Shown in pieces: positions 1-10,168 of a stretch of DNA of 64,000 bases (within the stretch, counting starts at the first letter, position 1; each line of letters opens with the position of its first letter). The DNA comes from Tanypteryx hageni (lineage: Eukaryota > Arthropoda > Insecta > Odonata > Petaluridae): positions 4,509,501 to 4,573,500 of the forward strand of contig CM054115.1 in assembly GCA_028673005.1 (NCBI GenBank). The letters run 5' to 3'. The notes beneath the pieces are model-generated. The model saw only the letters and a program-made list of their open reading frames with translations. It was not told the DNA's origin and searched no databases. The position numbers were made by a program, and so were the translations under genes.

Positions 1-870
1 AGAAAGTATTCAATAACAAGAAAAATTCTTGTCTTAAAGCGGCAATGAAGTGAATTACAAATGCTAACAGAGAAATTCTAGAGAATATATGCATGAAATC
101 ACTTTCTTGCAAGAAATAGGTGCCTGCAAAAACATTTTGCAAAATCTACAAAGTAGTGAAAATGATTTACAGGAAATGAGCAGTTGTGGTAGAGGTCAGA
201 GTTTCACATATGATGATATTGAGAGAATGAAAATTCAAATGTAAATCTCAAACAATATTCCATTAATGAAACAATCCGACTAAATTAAGAAGTAGAAGGA
301 ACGGATAGTTTTCATTAGGATTTCTTTGAAATGGATTTCGGATTTCATAGAAAGCATCGATGAAAAACAAAACGATTTTCATAATTCAAAGAATTATCGT
401 ACTCGTCTAAAAGCTAAGATCTAATTCATAAATTGAAGAGCAAAGACTAAAATTAATACTCCTTTTGGATTGAAAAAAAGGTGACCTATTCTACATTATG
501 ATCGATAAACACCTTATACCATTGAGTTTATCGATGACGGCGATTACTGCATCCGGAAGCATGTACAGATAAAACGGAAAATAAAAATCTCTTCTGCCTT
601 CCGCGATTTAGGAACTAATTATCTTCAATCCTGGAGGATTTACTGTTCTTAAGTATCCCATCTTTGTAGAAACCACACCCTGAGCATAATAGAGAAATTA
701 TGCCTAAAAGGAAACGGACAACAAAATGAGAGGGAATTGAGGACACGAAAGGACAATTACCAAGTAAACCAAAAACAATCTAATCGATGGAAGAATGAAA
801 AGAAGAAAAGGGGGAGAGTGGTGGAAATATAGTCTCGGATAACTCGTAAAAACAAGAGGGCGTGGGCGTT
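1..870. other. Unassigned AT-rich sequence
   Basis: No open frame of useful length, no recognisable repeat family and no tRNA-like boxes were seen. The sequence is AT-rich with short A-runs and looks like ordinary non-coding or decayed repeat DNA. Confidence 0.5.
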
Positions 871-930
871 CTCGAACTAACTGAGTGAAAGTGTGGAGAG
901 GGTGAAGGAGTGAGAAAGGAATGGCAATAA

Positions 931-1170
931 GGGAGAGGGATATTTATGGAGAGGAGAGGGATATCGAGGGAGAAGGGAAGGGATATTGAAGGAGAGGGAT
1001 ATTGATGGAGAGGGGGAGGGATATTGAGGGAGATGGGAATGGATATTTAGGGAGAGGGATATTGATGGAGAGGGATATTGAGGGAGAGGGAAAGGGATAT
1101 TGAGGGAGAGGGGAGGATATTGAGGGAGAGGGGAAGGATATTGAGGCAGAGGGATATTGATGGAGAGGGA
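931..1170 (+). repeat. Purine-rich minisatellite, array 1 (GATATTGAnGGAGAGG-type unit)
   Basis: Imperfect tandem units built on GATATTGAGGGAGAGG and GATATTGATGGAGAGG, about 15-22 bp each and almost pure purine on the plus strand. The array shares its unit and orientation with the one at about 6440-6780. It gives long open frames on the minus strand (Ser/Pro/Leu repeats) that are low-complexity artefacts. Confidence 0.85.
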
Positions 1171-1480
1171 TATTGAAAGAAAGAAAGAAAGAAAAATGTC
1201 TTTATTGGCGAGGTTGAGGCTAAGTAGCTCCCTCTTCCACCTAACCATTACAATTTGGTTACATCAAGATTTACATATTTAACAATTTTTTAAAACTTAC
1301 AATCATAATTCACAAAAAATGGACCCTTCGTGGTCGACAGGATAATCACTCCTGTAACCCTGTCTTTAAGGAAGCCAGACAACCCAAATTATTTTCGAAT
1401 AGCAAATGTTAGTCAAGTTAAGAAATATTTTTCTTCTGGTAGGAAATAATTGGGTATTTTTTTAACATCACGTGTTAATG
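1169..1480 (-). mobile_element. LINE-type 3' end with AATAAA and (TTTC)n tail
   Basis: Read on the minus strand, the segment ends in AATAAAGACATTTTTC followed by a (TTTC)n run (GAAAGAAAG on plus, about 1172-1192). A polyadenylation hexamer just before a simple tetranucleotide tail is what a LINE or other retroposed 3' end looks like. No coding sequence is attached, so the family cannot be named, and the left border abuts the minisatellite. A retroposed non-LINE transcript is the main alternative. Confidence 0.45.
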
Positions 1481-2479
1481 TTATTTCTATTATGTAATGC
1501 TTTGGTTGACCCAAGGTCATATTGGTCATTCTCAATTACCACATACTATTGTTAATCAATTTAAGAAACTTTATGTGGCTATCAGATAACAGTTTGATTT
1601 TTTGGCTTTGAAAAATGAATCACCCATTGTATTTTAATGTTCAGAATTACTTTGTCTTGTGAGCTTGTTTAGATATACAAGCAAGAGAGTATCCTTGGGT
1701 GATTGGATTTTGGGTCTTGCTTTTCATTTCCACTTGGAGGTGTTTTTTTCCCTGTCCTGTTGACAGAGTCACTGATTCCTATGAATCATTATTGTTCTTT
1801 GATAATGTTCCGACGTAGAAAATTAGCGACCTCATCGCCCGTTGATTTATAATCATCGCAATCAGCCCCCAGGTGCAAATCTGGTAAAATAAATTGATAT
1901 CTACTTGGCCAATTGCCACAATACTGCTCGGTGCAGACAATTTTCAGACATCATACATGGATCCAGACATCTATGTATGTCTCATGGCACAAAATTATTT
2001 TAATAACCTTGCCATGTTATATCCGTTGGTACTATTTACCACGGTTAGTGTACTCCAGCTCCAATTGAGCTAGGATACTTTAAAATGTTTATCTATGTAA
2101 TATGTATCTATGTACTACCTTTCACAATGATTTTTTTATATACTGTGAATTTCTTGGCGCTCTACTTAAACAATGTGAGGGAAGTTTATTCTATTTACTA
2201 GTTCTCCAATTATTAAATCTCTCATGCATTTTCATAACGGTCGGACAATGCCAGGGTTGGAATTTTTTTTTTCTCGTTCTCATCTAATGGTTGCTATTAA
2301 TTTTCAATCTTGCCCTGTTGGCAAATAATATTTTCTCATTAATTTGTAACTTTGTTATAATAATATTGTGTTAATGTACCTTGGAACTTTTGTGATTATT
2401 TTCGGATTCTTATGCTGTGCTTCAAGCTGGTGCGTCGGTAAACTCTGGAGTGTGACTTTGTTTGCTGAACTAAACAGTG
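1481..2479. other. Unassigned AT-rich sequence
   Basis: T-rich intergenic-like DNA. The open frame at 2102-2287 is short, without family features and not supported by base composition. Nothing else was recognised. Confidence 0.5.
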
Positions 2480-2915
2480 AGTGATCTCATCGAAAGTGAG
2501 GGGGGATGCAGCATTTTCCTACTTTTGACAGTTTATCGAGTTCCCCATCAGTTTTTCGTGTTCGCCAGAAGTTTTTGTGTTCGAACTCTTTCCAATGGCG
2601 AACTCCAGCAAATGACGACCCCTGCCTGCGACGCACCCTTTTTCGTGGGAAACCTTCTTTTATAGCAACAGACATTAGCCCGGAAGAGGACACTAGTAGA
2701 TCGAGGGTAGATCCAATTAGCGTTCGCGAGTGCAGCGCAATCTACCGGCACTTCACTGCGAACTGAATTACTTCCGACCCGACAACGTCGCCACGAGCAG
2801 AGGCAGCGAGAGTGAGAGGGAGAACGAGATAGGAGAAGCAGAGGGTCGAAGACGGCTGAGGCGAACGCACCTGCGGAAAGGTTATCTGCGAGTCGAACCC
2901 TTTTCCATATCATTT
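2480..2915. other. GC/CpG-richer stretch, possible promoter or untranslated exon
   Basis: This stretch is clearly richer in CpG than its surroundings, with several overlapping open frames on both strands, none resembling a known protein. A local CpG-rich patch next to AT-rich DNA can mark a promoter or 5' exon, but an unrecognised repeat would look the same. The coding potential of the short overlapping frames (2477-3008) is not convincing. Confidence 0.25.
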
Positions 2916-3372
2916 GTGATTCCTAAAGTGGACATTTCTACTAAGTATTGCACTATATTTGTGCTTTGTATTATGTCACTGCAATATAATTGTTGGTACA
3001 TTTCGTGACATTTATCCAGTGTATGCTATTTGATTTGTGTTTGGCAGCAGCAGTGGCACCAAGGGTATCGTATCGTTTAACTATTTTCAAGTACTTTTAG
3101 TATTACGAGAGAATAATGTAAAATGAGACAGTTTCGTCTCACTCACATATACATTCACTTATACATATGTAGATAAGTACAACAAAGACAATTTTAGATA
3201 ATAATAAATATGGAGAATTTTCATTTTATACTTTCGAATATAAATGCTTGCTTTACAAATAAAAGATGAAAAAGAAAAGAGAAAATTTAACAGAACTTTT
3301 AAAAAAATATTAACAACAAAAAATATATTATTAAAACCACACTAGATAGAGTGTAGGATTACATCATTCAGT

Positions 3373-3822
3373 TTAGCACTTGTTCATCAAATGGAGAAAG
3401 CAGGAGTTGCGGAAGCCTTCCAGTGACTTTAACTTTGATGTATTTAAGGGTAACTCATTCCATAGTCTGCAGGACGCTACATGAAATGAATTACTGAAAA
3501 TTTTTGTCCTATGAGTTGGAATATTTAGCGTTCTTGAGTTGCGGGTGTTTTTTTCGTGTAGGGAAGAGAGAAAGGAATAGTTTGACGAAAGATAAGAGGG
3601 AGAGTTTGAAGAGTGTAGCCGAAATAGTGTATTAAGGATATGGAGTTTCCTGCGGGAATCGAGATTAAGCCATGACATCTTTTTGTAATAGTCAGATATA
3701 TGATCTGATTTTTTAATGTTAAAAATAAATCTTACGCAGGAATTTAAAGTCTTTTGAATTTTATTGGACAGTTCTACTGATAGATCACTGTAGACCACGT
3801 CGTAGTAATCTATATGAGGCAA
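3373..3822 (-). pseudogene. LINE ORF2 C-terminal domain, fragment
   Basis: This 149-codon frame matches the conserved tail of CR1/Jockey ORF2. It begins with an HIDYYDVVYSDL-type motif (counterpart of the LEYAAVVWDP block), then a KIQKTLNSCVRFIFN motif and finally SCRLWNELPLN near the end. It terminates with a stop at 3373. Below it, to about 3210, lies AT-rich DNA that may be the 3' untranslated tail. Confidence 0.8.
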
Positions 3823-4150
3823 AAGAAGAGAGGATACGAGTTTTTGCTTTAAATTCTGGGGTAGGAAGTTTTTTAGTCTCTTCCATGAATAGAGGGAAAG
3901 GGAGGGAAGTTTACTTTTTTACAAACACTCGTGATATGGTCTGTCCACGTGAGTGTGTCATTTATAATAAGACCAAGATTTTTTACGGTTGGGTAATGGG
4001 TTCATTATCAACTTGCAGACAGTCGATATCGAAGTTGATGTGGGAAAGGAGCTTTGCGTAACCTATCAAAATGGCTTGTGATATAGATGGATTCATTTTT
4101 AGGACATGATAACTGCTCCATTCCGTTAGTGATTTAAGGTCCTCATTCAG

Positions 4151-4738
4151 CTAACTAATGGCGTCTGGAAGTTCTGAGGATTTTGAATGTATATAGATCT
4201 GAAGGTCGTCGGCGTAGTGGTGATAGGAGCACGATGTAATTGCCGTGGAGATGTCATTAATGTAAATGGAGAACAAAAGAGGGCCGAGAATTGATCCTTG
4301 TGGGACGCTTCTGATGACGGGGAGCCAAGAGGAGGAGGAATTATTTAGAGTTACTATTTGGTGACGGTTATTTAGGTAAGATGAGAGCCAATCTAACGTA
4401 GTACGTGATAAACCCATGCCTTTGAGTTTGTCCATGAGGATATCCTTCTCGATTGAATCGAATGCCTTAGAAAAGTCGACTAATGTTAGAACTGTAATTT
4501 GTTTTGTGTCCATCGCTGCGCGTATATGGTCAGTTATTTTTAAAAGGGCAGTGAATGTGCTGTGGTGTTTTGTAAATCCAGATTGGAAAGGATCTAAAAG
4601 ATTGCGTCGTTGGAGGAAGTCAGTCAGTTGCTCGTGGACCAGTCGTTCTAAGACCTTAGATAGGGTTGGTAAAATACTTATAGGCCTGTGATCATTTAAA
4701 TTTTCAGGAGCTGATTTTTTCGGAAGAGGAATGACCAT
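4151..4738 (-). pseudogene. LINE reverse transcriptase core, fragment
   Basis: This 195-codon frame holds the RT fingers and palm: HRPISILP (motif 1/2 region), VDFSKAFDSI (motif A, catalytic Asp), SVPQGSILGPLLF (motif B) and HHYADDLQIYI (motif C). Both catalytic Asp residues of YADD are kept. The frame ends shortly after motif C and the downstream thumb is missing or shifted. The enzyme would copy the element RNA at the nicked target. The long opposite-strand frame at 4416-4691 is a shadow. Confidence 0.9.
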
Positions 4739-4936
4739 AGCTTTTTTTCCACTGTGAAGGAAATTTGCCTTGCATTAGTGATGTGCTTATGATGTCAGTA
4801 ATTGACGGCAGGATATAAGGTGTGAGTTTATTAAGCATTTCTATAGAAATTCCATCTACCCCGTAAGATTTGGACTTAATAGATTTTAAGCACCTGAGTA
4901 TCTGAATCTGTTAGATAGGAGAGAAGTTGAAATCAT

Positions 4937-5368
4937 TTAGACTAGCTGTTGACTGGAAGTTTTTCTTTCTGTCATGGGAAGAGACGGTACTGCTTTTTTA
5001 GTTAAGGGTGTAGTAGTAAAGAATTGGTTAAGTGCGTCGAGGGAGAAGTTGAAATTGGGAATTGAGTTTTTTTGTTTACCTATGCCCGTGTTCCTTAAGT
5101 TTCTCCAAATTGATGCTTGCGATTTGTTAGTGCCAATGATTGAATGATAATATTTTATCTTGGAGTTTCTTAGCATCTGCTTGGTTTTATTGAGCAACTG
5201 CTTGTAGTATTCATGATCAACAAACCCCTTCGTCCTTTTGAAGTCACGAAAAGCAGTGTCTCTAAGTTTCATAAAGTGTTTTATTTCTTCCGTTATCCAC
5301 GGCGTTTGACGTTTGGAGACGCGAACCGTTTTCATAGGAGCGTGTCGATAATAAATGTTGATTATCAT
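4937..5368 (-). pseudogene. LINE ORF2 segment between endonuclease and RT
   Basis: A 143-codon basic frame starts within the region that normally links endonuclease and RT. It has the PWITEEIKHFMKLRDTA-type motif and the later YYHSII...WRNLRNTG-type pattern common to CR1/Jockey ORF2 linkers. It is open throughout but separated from both neighbours by frameshifts. No catalytic function is assigned to this region. Confidence 0.7.
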
Positions 5369-5473
5369 GGTATTTAACGCCTCGACCTTGTCATCTACTT
5401 CCTCGGAAAACTCAGTGAAATACCATGGTACGTTGGCGGCGTCCGCAAAGAAACTTGTGTAGTCTATGTTTTT

Positions 5474-6164
5474 TTAGTCTCTGTAATTAATGATTTTAGA
5501 TTTTTGTTTTGGTACCTTAAGAGAGAAAACAATATATATTAAGTCGTGTGATGAAATTCCAGGAACCGGAAGTTGCCCGAATGATACTGTTTTGCTTATA
5601 CTGGAGGTCGCTATTAAGTCAAGCCAGGTGGAAGAATATGGGGTGTGATGTGTAGCATCGAGAGGAAGAATATCTAGCCCTAAGGAATCGAAGGAGTTTC
5701 TTAAACAATATGTGTCGTAGCTATTTGCTGAAAGAAGATTGGCATTAAAATCACCCATTACAATTATGTGATCTGAGTTAGGGATATGTTGGGTTATAGA
5801 CTCAAAAATGTCCGTTAGGTGGCCGATAAACCGAGCCGACGATGAGTTTATGAGAGTTTAATGTAATTTCAATAAAAATAAATTCTGGGCGTTTTGAATA
5901 ATGTGGTTCGCTAAGGCTAAGTATTTTATATTTCAAGTCTTCGCGTATGTATAATGCAACACCGCCTCCGATTTTACCCACACAGTCATTTCTAAGAATT
6001 CTGTAGCCTGGAATTTCCACTAGGGATAACGAAAGGTTAGGTTTTAGCCATGTTTCCGATATGGCGATGCAGTGTACTGTGTTTTCGGTTAGAGATGAGC
6101 GAAGTTCGTCCACATGTGCTATGAGGCTCTGCGCGTTTATGTGAAAGGCTTTGAAACAATGCCG
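5474..6164 (-). pseudogene. LINE AP-type endonuclease domain, broken
   Basis: The apurinic-like endonuclease nicks target DNA to prime reverse transcription. Two frames carry it. The first (6113-5802, conserved start traceable to about 6160) has the SETWLKP motif with the catalytic Glu and ends in the VGSVYRPP block. The second (5758-5474) starts with GDFNA, holding the catalytic Asp and Asn, and ends with the SSHD block corresponding to the terminal S-D-H. The gap between them contains a frameshift and a stop. The C-terminal catalytic motif reads S-H-D where S-D-H is usual, so activity is doubtful even apart from the frame break. Confidence 0.8.
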
Positions 6165-6391
6165 AAAATGTTTGAAGGCTTTACTGAGTAGGTCCCCGTA
6201 GATTTCAAGGTTCTAGAAGGAGGGTTCCTTCCGGCTCCCTGGGGAGGGGAGTGGTTGGCGTCGTGCTGAGGTGAAAGGAAATCTGGGTGGCTTGGGTCAC
6301 TGGTTGAGTCACTGGTTAAATCATTGCTTGGGTCGCTGGTTGGTATGTCCGACAAACTATCTGCTTTCTCATGTGATTTAGATAAATACAT
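6137..6391 (-). pseudogene. LINE ORF fragment upstream of the endonuclease
   Basis: An 84-codon Ser/Asp/Pro-rich frame ends at a stop exactly where the endonuclease frame reads its conserved start, one base out of register (overlap near 6137-6160). It could be the tail of ORF1 overlapping ORF2, or an ORF2 N-terminus cut by an indel. No domain is recognised. The low-complexity SDPS-type repeats are typical of disordered LINE ORF1 tails. Confidence 0.45.
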
Positions 6392-6439
6392 TGCTTACAA
6401 GCGTTTATAATTGACGATAAATATAAATCAGCCTAGATA

Positions 6440-6780
6440 AGCGAGGGGAGAGGGAGAGGGGAAGGGATATTGAGGGAGAGGGAAGGGATATTGAGTGGGA
6501 GGGGAAGGATATTGATGGAGAGGGGGAGGGATATTGATGGAGAGGGGAGGGATATTGATTTAGAGGGGAGGGATATTGATGGAGAGGGGAGGGATATTGA
6601 TGGAGAGGGGAGGGATATTGATGGAGAGGGGAGGGATATTGATGGAGAGGGGAGGGATATTGATGGAGAGGGGAGGGACATTGAGGGAGAGGGATATTGA
6701 GGAAGACGGGAAGGAATATTGAAGGAGAGGGGGAGGGATATTGAGGGAGGGAGAAGTATATTGAGGGAGAAGGGATGGGG
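6440..6780 (+). repeat. Purine-rich 21-bp minisatellite, array 2
   Basis: The core (about 6500-6680) is a near-perfect 21-bp tandem of GGAGAGGGGAGGGATATTGAT; the edges are diverged and grade into the unit type of array 1. Because 21 is a multiple of three, the repeat is open in several frames on both strands and yields 7-residue peptide repeats. These are by-products, not genes. Purine strand bias is nearly complete. Confidence 0.95.
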
Positions 6781-6784
6781 AATT

Positions 6785-7473
6785 GAGTGAGTTATCAATC
6801 TCGATAATCACAAAGTGCTTTGGAATATCTCCCTTTTATTCCTCGTATGTTTTTGTTTTCCATTTTATAGTTATTGTAACATTAGTTTTTTGTGGTAACA
6901 TATTTATGGATGCATCATTCGCTTTTACTATAATATTTATTGAAATTCTATTCTTTTGGCATTGTTTCCAAATTATTTTCTTATAGTAAATCTGATTTGT
7001 ATGTAGTTTTTGGTTTTCAAGTTTTTTCGGTGTCACAGATGCTCTCCAGATCCAACTCTTGAAAATGCAAGATAAGATCAGAAAAGAAGTATTCTACGAT
7101 TCTTTACGGACTCACCTTTCTTCCTCATCGGAAATAAAGAATACCACGCATTATACTGGAATATTACGTCTGTTTTTAAAAAGAATATATGTCGACGTCA
7201 AGGAACTACAATTTTTCTCTGTCAAAATTAAGTTTCAATAGCCTCAATAACCCTGCATTTATCTCAAGTATCTTCGTTTAGTCGGGTGCTAACCCGTATA
7301 TTCATTTCATTCGTTTTCTCATTTTTTTAAATTGCTGTTAGAATTGCATTGGTTGAATTTAAAGGTGTTCATTTCATCCATTAGAATACTGCAAGAAGCT
7401 CACATTACAGCGGTTTCATGAGGATTGTCTCTGAGGTCAACAAATATGAAAGCATGGTTTCTTCTTCTTAGTT
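6785..7473. other. Unassigned AT-rich sequence
   Basis: T-rich non-coding DNA between the minisatellite and the Tigger element. Three short frames lack any family feature. Confidence 0.5.
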
Positions 7474-10168
7474 CAGTGAAACTCGGTTATAGCGAGATTC
7501 AGGGGACCGATGAACATTGCTCGTTATTACCGTTACTCGTAATATCCGTTCGTGTAAATACATAATATGTATTACTTGTACTTTTACGAAGTACATTTAT
7601 CACGCACAAGCACATAGATGGAAAAGGGATAATGACAACAATGAATAACCATAGCTTACGAATAAACGATTAACAATATTTATTCGATATATTTTTGCAC
7701 TATGTAATTATTTCACCAGAAAAATAATTTCATCATTAAAAAGTCTTGATATAATACAATATTTTTATTTTTTAAAGAAGTCTTCCAATGTCGTTTGTTT
7801 CAAATTTCTTTTAAGTTGAAATTTATGAGCAATGTCTTTCATTTTACTAAGATAAAATCGAAACTCGGGATCGATGTCATTGGTTTTATAAAACAAAGAA
7901 AGTGTTTTTAAAGAAGTTTGTGCCTCTGCGCTCGACACTACATTAACTGGACACTCACCACCGTCTTCTTCCTCGCTGTCGTCTTCGAAAGCCTCGTTTT
8001 CTTTAACAACTTCGAGAATGTCCTCATCTGTTGGCGTTTCGGCAGTTGCGAGGTTGTTGTCCACGGTCTCGTAATCATCCACACATGCCAACCCAGTATC
8101 CAAGTTGTGTTTCTTCAACCACATTGATAACGGAATATTGTCATCATATTCTTCGGTGTCTTCCTCAACTTCGGTGGGCTTCAGTCCTGCCTTTTTAAAA
8201 CAGTTATTGATGGTCTGTGATGTGACCTTATCCCATGCCTCGCTCATGAATCGGATGGCATCAAGAACAGAAATTTGTTTATTTTCCATTTTCCAATAGA
8301 TTCTATAGTTTCCAATATTAAAAGTTTTCTAAAATGGCATTTAAAGCTTTTAATAACACCTTGATCCATAGGTTGGAGCACAGAAGTTGAGTTTGGTGGT
8401 AAAAATACCAGTTTGATGTTGGTTAGGTTGAGAAGAATGGGATGTGATGTGCAATTGTCTAAAATCAGCAAAATTTTCCTATCTTTTTTTCCAAGTTCTT
8501 TGTCCCAGTTACGCACTTCTTCTTCAAAAATGTATGATGTCATCCATGCTTTTTTGTTGGCTCGGTATGTTACTGGAAGATTTTTAATGTTTTTAAAACA
8601 TCTTGGATTCTTGGATTTGCTTATTACTAAGAGTTTTCTTTTTTCATTTCCAATCATATTTGAACAAATCAGAACAGTCAGTCGATATTTGGATAATTTT
8701 CCACCTGCGCACTTCTCACCTTTAAACTTGTGGGTCATGTAGGGGGGCAACTTATAAAACACACCGGCTTCATCAGCATTAAAAACGTCACTTTCACAGA
8801 AACCTTTCCTTAGATCTGGCCACACATTTTCTATCCAGCCATTACTCACTTCTTCGTTTATATTACCAGATTCGCCACTTATGTTACCATAAACAATATT
8901 ATTTCTTTTTTGAATCTGTCAAGACACCCGTTATTGCAAACAAAATCTGCATATCCAAGTTGGTGAGCCAATTTTTCAGCTTGTAGTTTCAGTAGAGGGC
9001 CACTAATAGGAATGTTGAAATTTATTTTCATTGTAAACCAACTCAAAAGAGCCTTATCAAGATCACTTTTGTCACACTTCAGCAACTTTTTCGCAATGAC
9101 GCCTTTTTTGAAAGCACTAGTAATGCTTTCCCGATTTTTCCAAATGGTTGACACAGTTGATGAGTTCAGTTTTAATTTTTTGCAAATGGACGCATTGCTT
9201 ATTCCATTCTCTAAATCACTAATAATGTTCACTTTCTCTCTGATTGTCAAAATATTTCTTTTCTCCACTGCCATTTTTGGGTAAAAAAATAACTGAATTT
9301 AACACACCACAACAAAACCTAAAACATCGAAGCAAAATTGTTTTTAATAATTCCAAGTGTTTCTCCCAAGTTTTAAAAAGACATGTTCACTCACAAAGAT
9401 TTGAAGTAGCACTGAATTCTTCATTTCCACTGAGTTCGAAAGTTGAATGTTTCATAGTGATACAGAAAATTTTCATTGGTTAGTTTGCCGGGTAATTTCC
9501 CTCCCTAGGTCTTCTGAGAATTAGAGAACATTATGGAAGAGACAAAAAAGAGGATTAAGAGTTTGGGAAAAGAACGCAAAAATAATGGGGACGTGCACAA
9601 CCAGCGTAGAGAATGCTCTATTCAAAGGAGGCATCTGTGTCGCGGAATTATCTTTCCCCCCGCCACGGGCAAACATTGTAGATCACTAATCTTTTCACAG
9701 GTACCTGAGAGCCCCCGTAGGCCTTCAGCACCCCTGCCACGCGCGGTCTTCGGGGATTTCTGCTACCCCACTGGAACAAGGATTATGCTCTTTGTGGGTA
9801 GCGTACCGCGCTGAAAGTGATTCTGAGAACGGAAATCAAACCAAACACATTATGAATGTCGACTGTAAATACCGTTAAAAGGGTTATAAATTGCTATCGG
9901 CAGGGATGTGGGAAGAGATAAGACGGGAGATTTAAAAAAACGGGCAAAGTAATAATAGAACTCAGTCCCTCGTATAGCAGTTCAGCCACTGCTCGTTAAA
10001 ATGGCCTGTAGATTTGTTCGTTATACCCGTGAAGCTCTCCACTACCGTGATCGATTTAACCGTAAAATGTTGCTCATTAAATACATCATTTCCAACCAAC
10101 TCTTCTCTGTTTGCTCGCAATAGTCGAGATCTCGTTATAACCGTGCTCGTTTTAAATGAGTTCGACTG
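7474..10168 (-). mobile_element. Tigger/pogo-type DNA transposon (Tc1-mariner superfamily)
   Basis: Terminal inverted repeats are visible though decayed. The left end starts CAGTGAAACTCGGTTATAGC at 7474; the right end read inward starts CAGTCGAACTC at 10168, with a GGTTATAACGAG block a little further in matching GGTTATAGCGAG at the left. The right end is followed by TA, as expected for a TA target; the left flank is TT, so one target copy has mutated. The transposase lies on the minus strand. About 900 bp between the transposase start and the right TIR is non-coding and includes a GC-richer patch (9640-9830). Confidence 0.85.
7765..9274 (-). pseudogene. Tigger/pogo transposase, broken by two frameshifts
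   Basis: Three consecutive frames make up a CENP-B-like transposase that would cut and paste the element at TA sites. Frame 1 (9274-8882) has the N-terminal Psq-type helix-turn-helix (KVNIISDLENG, SASTV-like STVSTIWKN) and the start of the second CENP-B DNA-binding domain. Frame 2 (8849-8244) is the DDE catalytic domain: FNADEAG with the first Asp, LILDNCTSH with the second, and LQPMDQGVIKSFK with the third. Frame 3 (8289-7765) is the acidic C-terminal part, with LDAIRFMSEAW and a terminal TTLEDFFKK. The first break is an A-run slip near 8910; the second is near 8290-8330. All catalytic Asp positions remain, so the copy was probably inactivated only by these indels. Confidence 0.9.

Larger units (their letters stand above)
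3210..6400 (-). mobile_element. Degraded non-LTR retrotransposon (CR1/Jockey/L2 group), minus strand
   Basis: A single LINE reads right to left: a Ser/Asp-rich ORF tail, AP endonuclease, linker, reverse transcriptase and the conserved C-terminal block. The pieces lie in order but in different frames with stops between them, so the copy is dead. Domain order and motifs (an HINAQSL-type start of the endonuclease, YADD in the RT, a RLWNELP-type C-terminal block) place it in the CR1/Jockey/L2 group. The exact clade cannot be settled by eye. The 5' end lies close to the second minisatellite array. Confidence 0.85.

Noticed and set aside
877..1248. 123-codon minus frame with Ser/Pro/Leu repeats
   Set aside because: Translation of the purine-rich minisatellite array and the LINE 3' end.
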